This document shows, one piece after another, positions 5,131-5,507 of a stretch of DNA of 5,507 bases. The notes beneath the pieces were generated by a model. It did no database searches. It saw only the letters and a program-made list of their open reading frames with translations, and was not told where the DNA came from. Numbering within the stretch: position 1 is the first letter of the stretch; every line of letters begins with the position of its first letter. This DNA comes from an uncultured Clostridia bacterium (lineage in GTDB: Bacteria > Bacillota > Clostridia > Christensenellales > Aristaeellaceae). The DNA is taken from positions 1 through 5,507 of the forward strand of contig CAMNCR010000085.1 in the NCBI GenBank assembly GCA_946534455.1, given 5' to 3'. The position numbers and the translations under genes were made by a program.

Positions 5131-5507
5131 ATGAAGATGTATTCAGTGCATGATCCGGAGTTTGCTCCATACGGCAAGGTGCTGGAGGGCTATGACACGG
5201 AGAAGCTGCGGGAGGCCATGATGGCCATCGCGCTGCCGGAGGAGGGCACGAGCTACGCGCCTGCCATCGATTCCCTGCAGGCAGTGCCGATTTTTCAGGA
5301 GCTGGAAAAGCGCGCCTACGGCGGAATGCCGATTGAGCTGGGCATGTGCTGGGGCCGGAACAGGAAGCTGAACTGCCTGGAGTACCACCGGGACAGCGAG
5401 GTCAACATCGGCACCCATGACTTCATTCTGCTGCTGGCCAAGATGGAGGACATCGTGGACGGCGTGCTGGATACGGCGAAGGTCCGGGCCTTCTGCGTGC
5501 CGGCGGG
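5131..5507 (+). CDS. DUF4867-family protein, N-terminal part (3'-truncated by window edge), probably cupin-like
   Basis: The frame is open from ATG 5131 to the right edge, 125 complete codons; GGAGG at 5117-5121 lies 9 nt before the start. The sequence matches my memory of DUF4867 proteins of Firmicutes, which are roughly 200 residues or slightly longer. It has an N-terminal V-H-D-P-E-F-x-x-Y-G-K-V segment, then G-G-M-P-I-E-L-G-x-C-W-G (64-75), L-E-Y-H-R-D-S-E-V-N-I-G-T-H-D (83-97) and an L-L-L-A-K-x-E-D-I-x-D-G segment (104-115). The second of these, with E84, H86 and E90 spaced like cupin motif 1 metal ligands, suggests a cupin-fold metal site (inference). No activity is established to my knowledge. 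Members often sit among sugar-metabolism genes, so a sugar isomerase or epimerase-like role is possible but unproven. It has its own promoter, no shared transcript with the importer, and no visible damage in the part seen. Confidence 0.85.
   Translation, partial: MKMYSVHDPEFAPYGKVLEGYDTEKLREAMMAIALPEEGTSYAPAIDSLQAVPIFQELEKRAYGGMPIELGMCWGRNRKLNCLEYHRDSEVNIGTHDFILLLAKMEDIVDGVLDTAKVRAFCVPA

Noticed and set aside
4905..5177. Minus-strand open frames (90 and 77 codons) upstream of the relic, as a continuation of the lost gene
   Set aside because: Composition is R/P/F/H-rich and unlike the relic. They overlap the plus-strand promoter and DUF4867 start, and no frameshift joins them convincingly to the relic.

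Overview
The window looks like chromosomal DNA of a GC-rich, low-redundancy-intergenic Gram-positive-type anaerobe, probably a gut Clostridia/Bacillota member. The basis is strong AGGAGG-type ribosome binding sites before every gene, the LplB/YtcP/LplA-type sugar importer that is typical of Bacillota, CTG- and GGC-rich codon use, and a DUF4867-like gene, a family I associate with Firmicutes. Genus cannot be fixed from the sequence.

Layout, left to right. (1) Positions 1-1092 hold the C-terminal 363 residues of an AraC-family regulator cut by the left edge, with a degenerate GGDEF-like region and a C-terminal double helix-turn-helix. (2) Positions 1093-1286 form a regulatory gap with a weak terminator-like hairpin, a weak promoter-like pair, three near-identical TTTGAWGC octamers and a leader hairpin. 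(3) Positions 1287-4748 are a three-gene import operon: LplB-type permease, LplC/YtcP-type permease, then a secreted or lipid-anchored solute-binding protein, closed by a very strong intrinsic terminator at 4764-4797. (4) Positions 4798-5130 contain no intact gene. They hold a short minus-strand coding relic ending at 4824, AT-rich hairpins, a near-consensus sigma-A-type promoter (4998-5027) and a structured leader. (5) From 5131 to the right edge runs the first 125 codons of a DUF4867-family protein, probably cupin-like.

How the parts fit: the regulator probably senses, directly or through an extracellular domain lying outside the window, the availability of a carbohydrate, and activates the downstream operon. 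The binding protein captures the ligand outside the cell, and the two permeases form the membrane channel. No ATPase gene is present, which is normal for this importer type because a shared MsmX/MsmK-like ATPase encoded elsewhere usually energises it. The DUF4867 gene has its own promoter and is a separate transcription unit, possibly a sugar-metabolism enzyme. The substrate cannot be read from the sequence.

The window is mostly an ordinary sugar-uptake locus. The points most worth a second look are the minus-strand gene relic facing the terminator, the candidate regulator operator repeats, the ambiguous signal peptide of the binding protein, and the uncharacterised DUF4867 protein with its structured leader. 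I found no evidence of a wholly new system.
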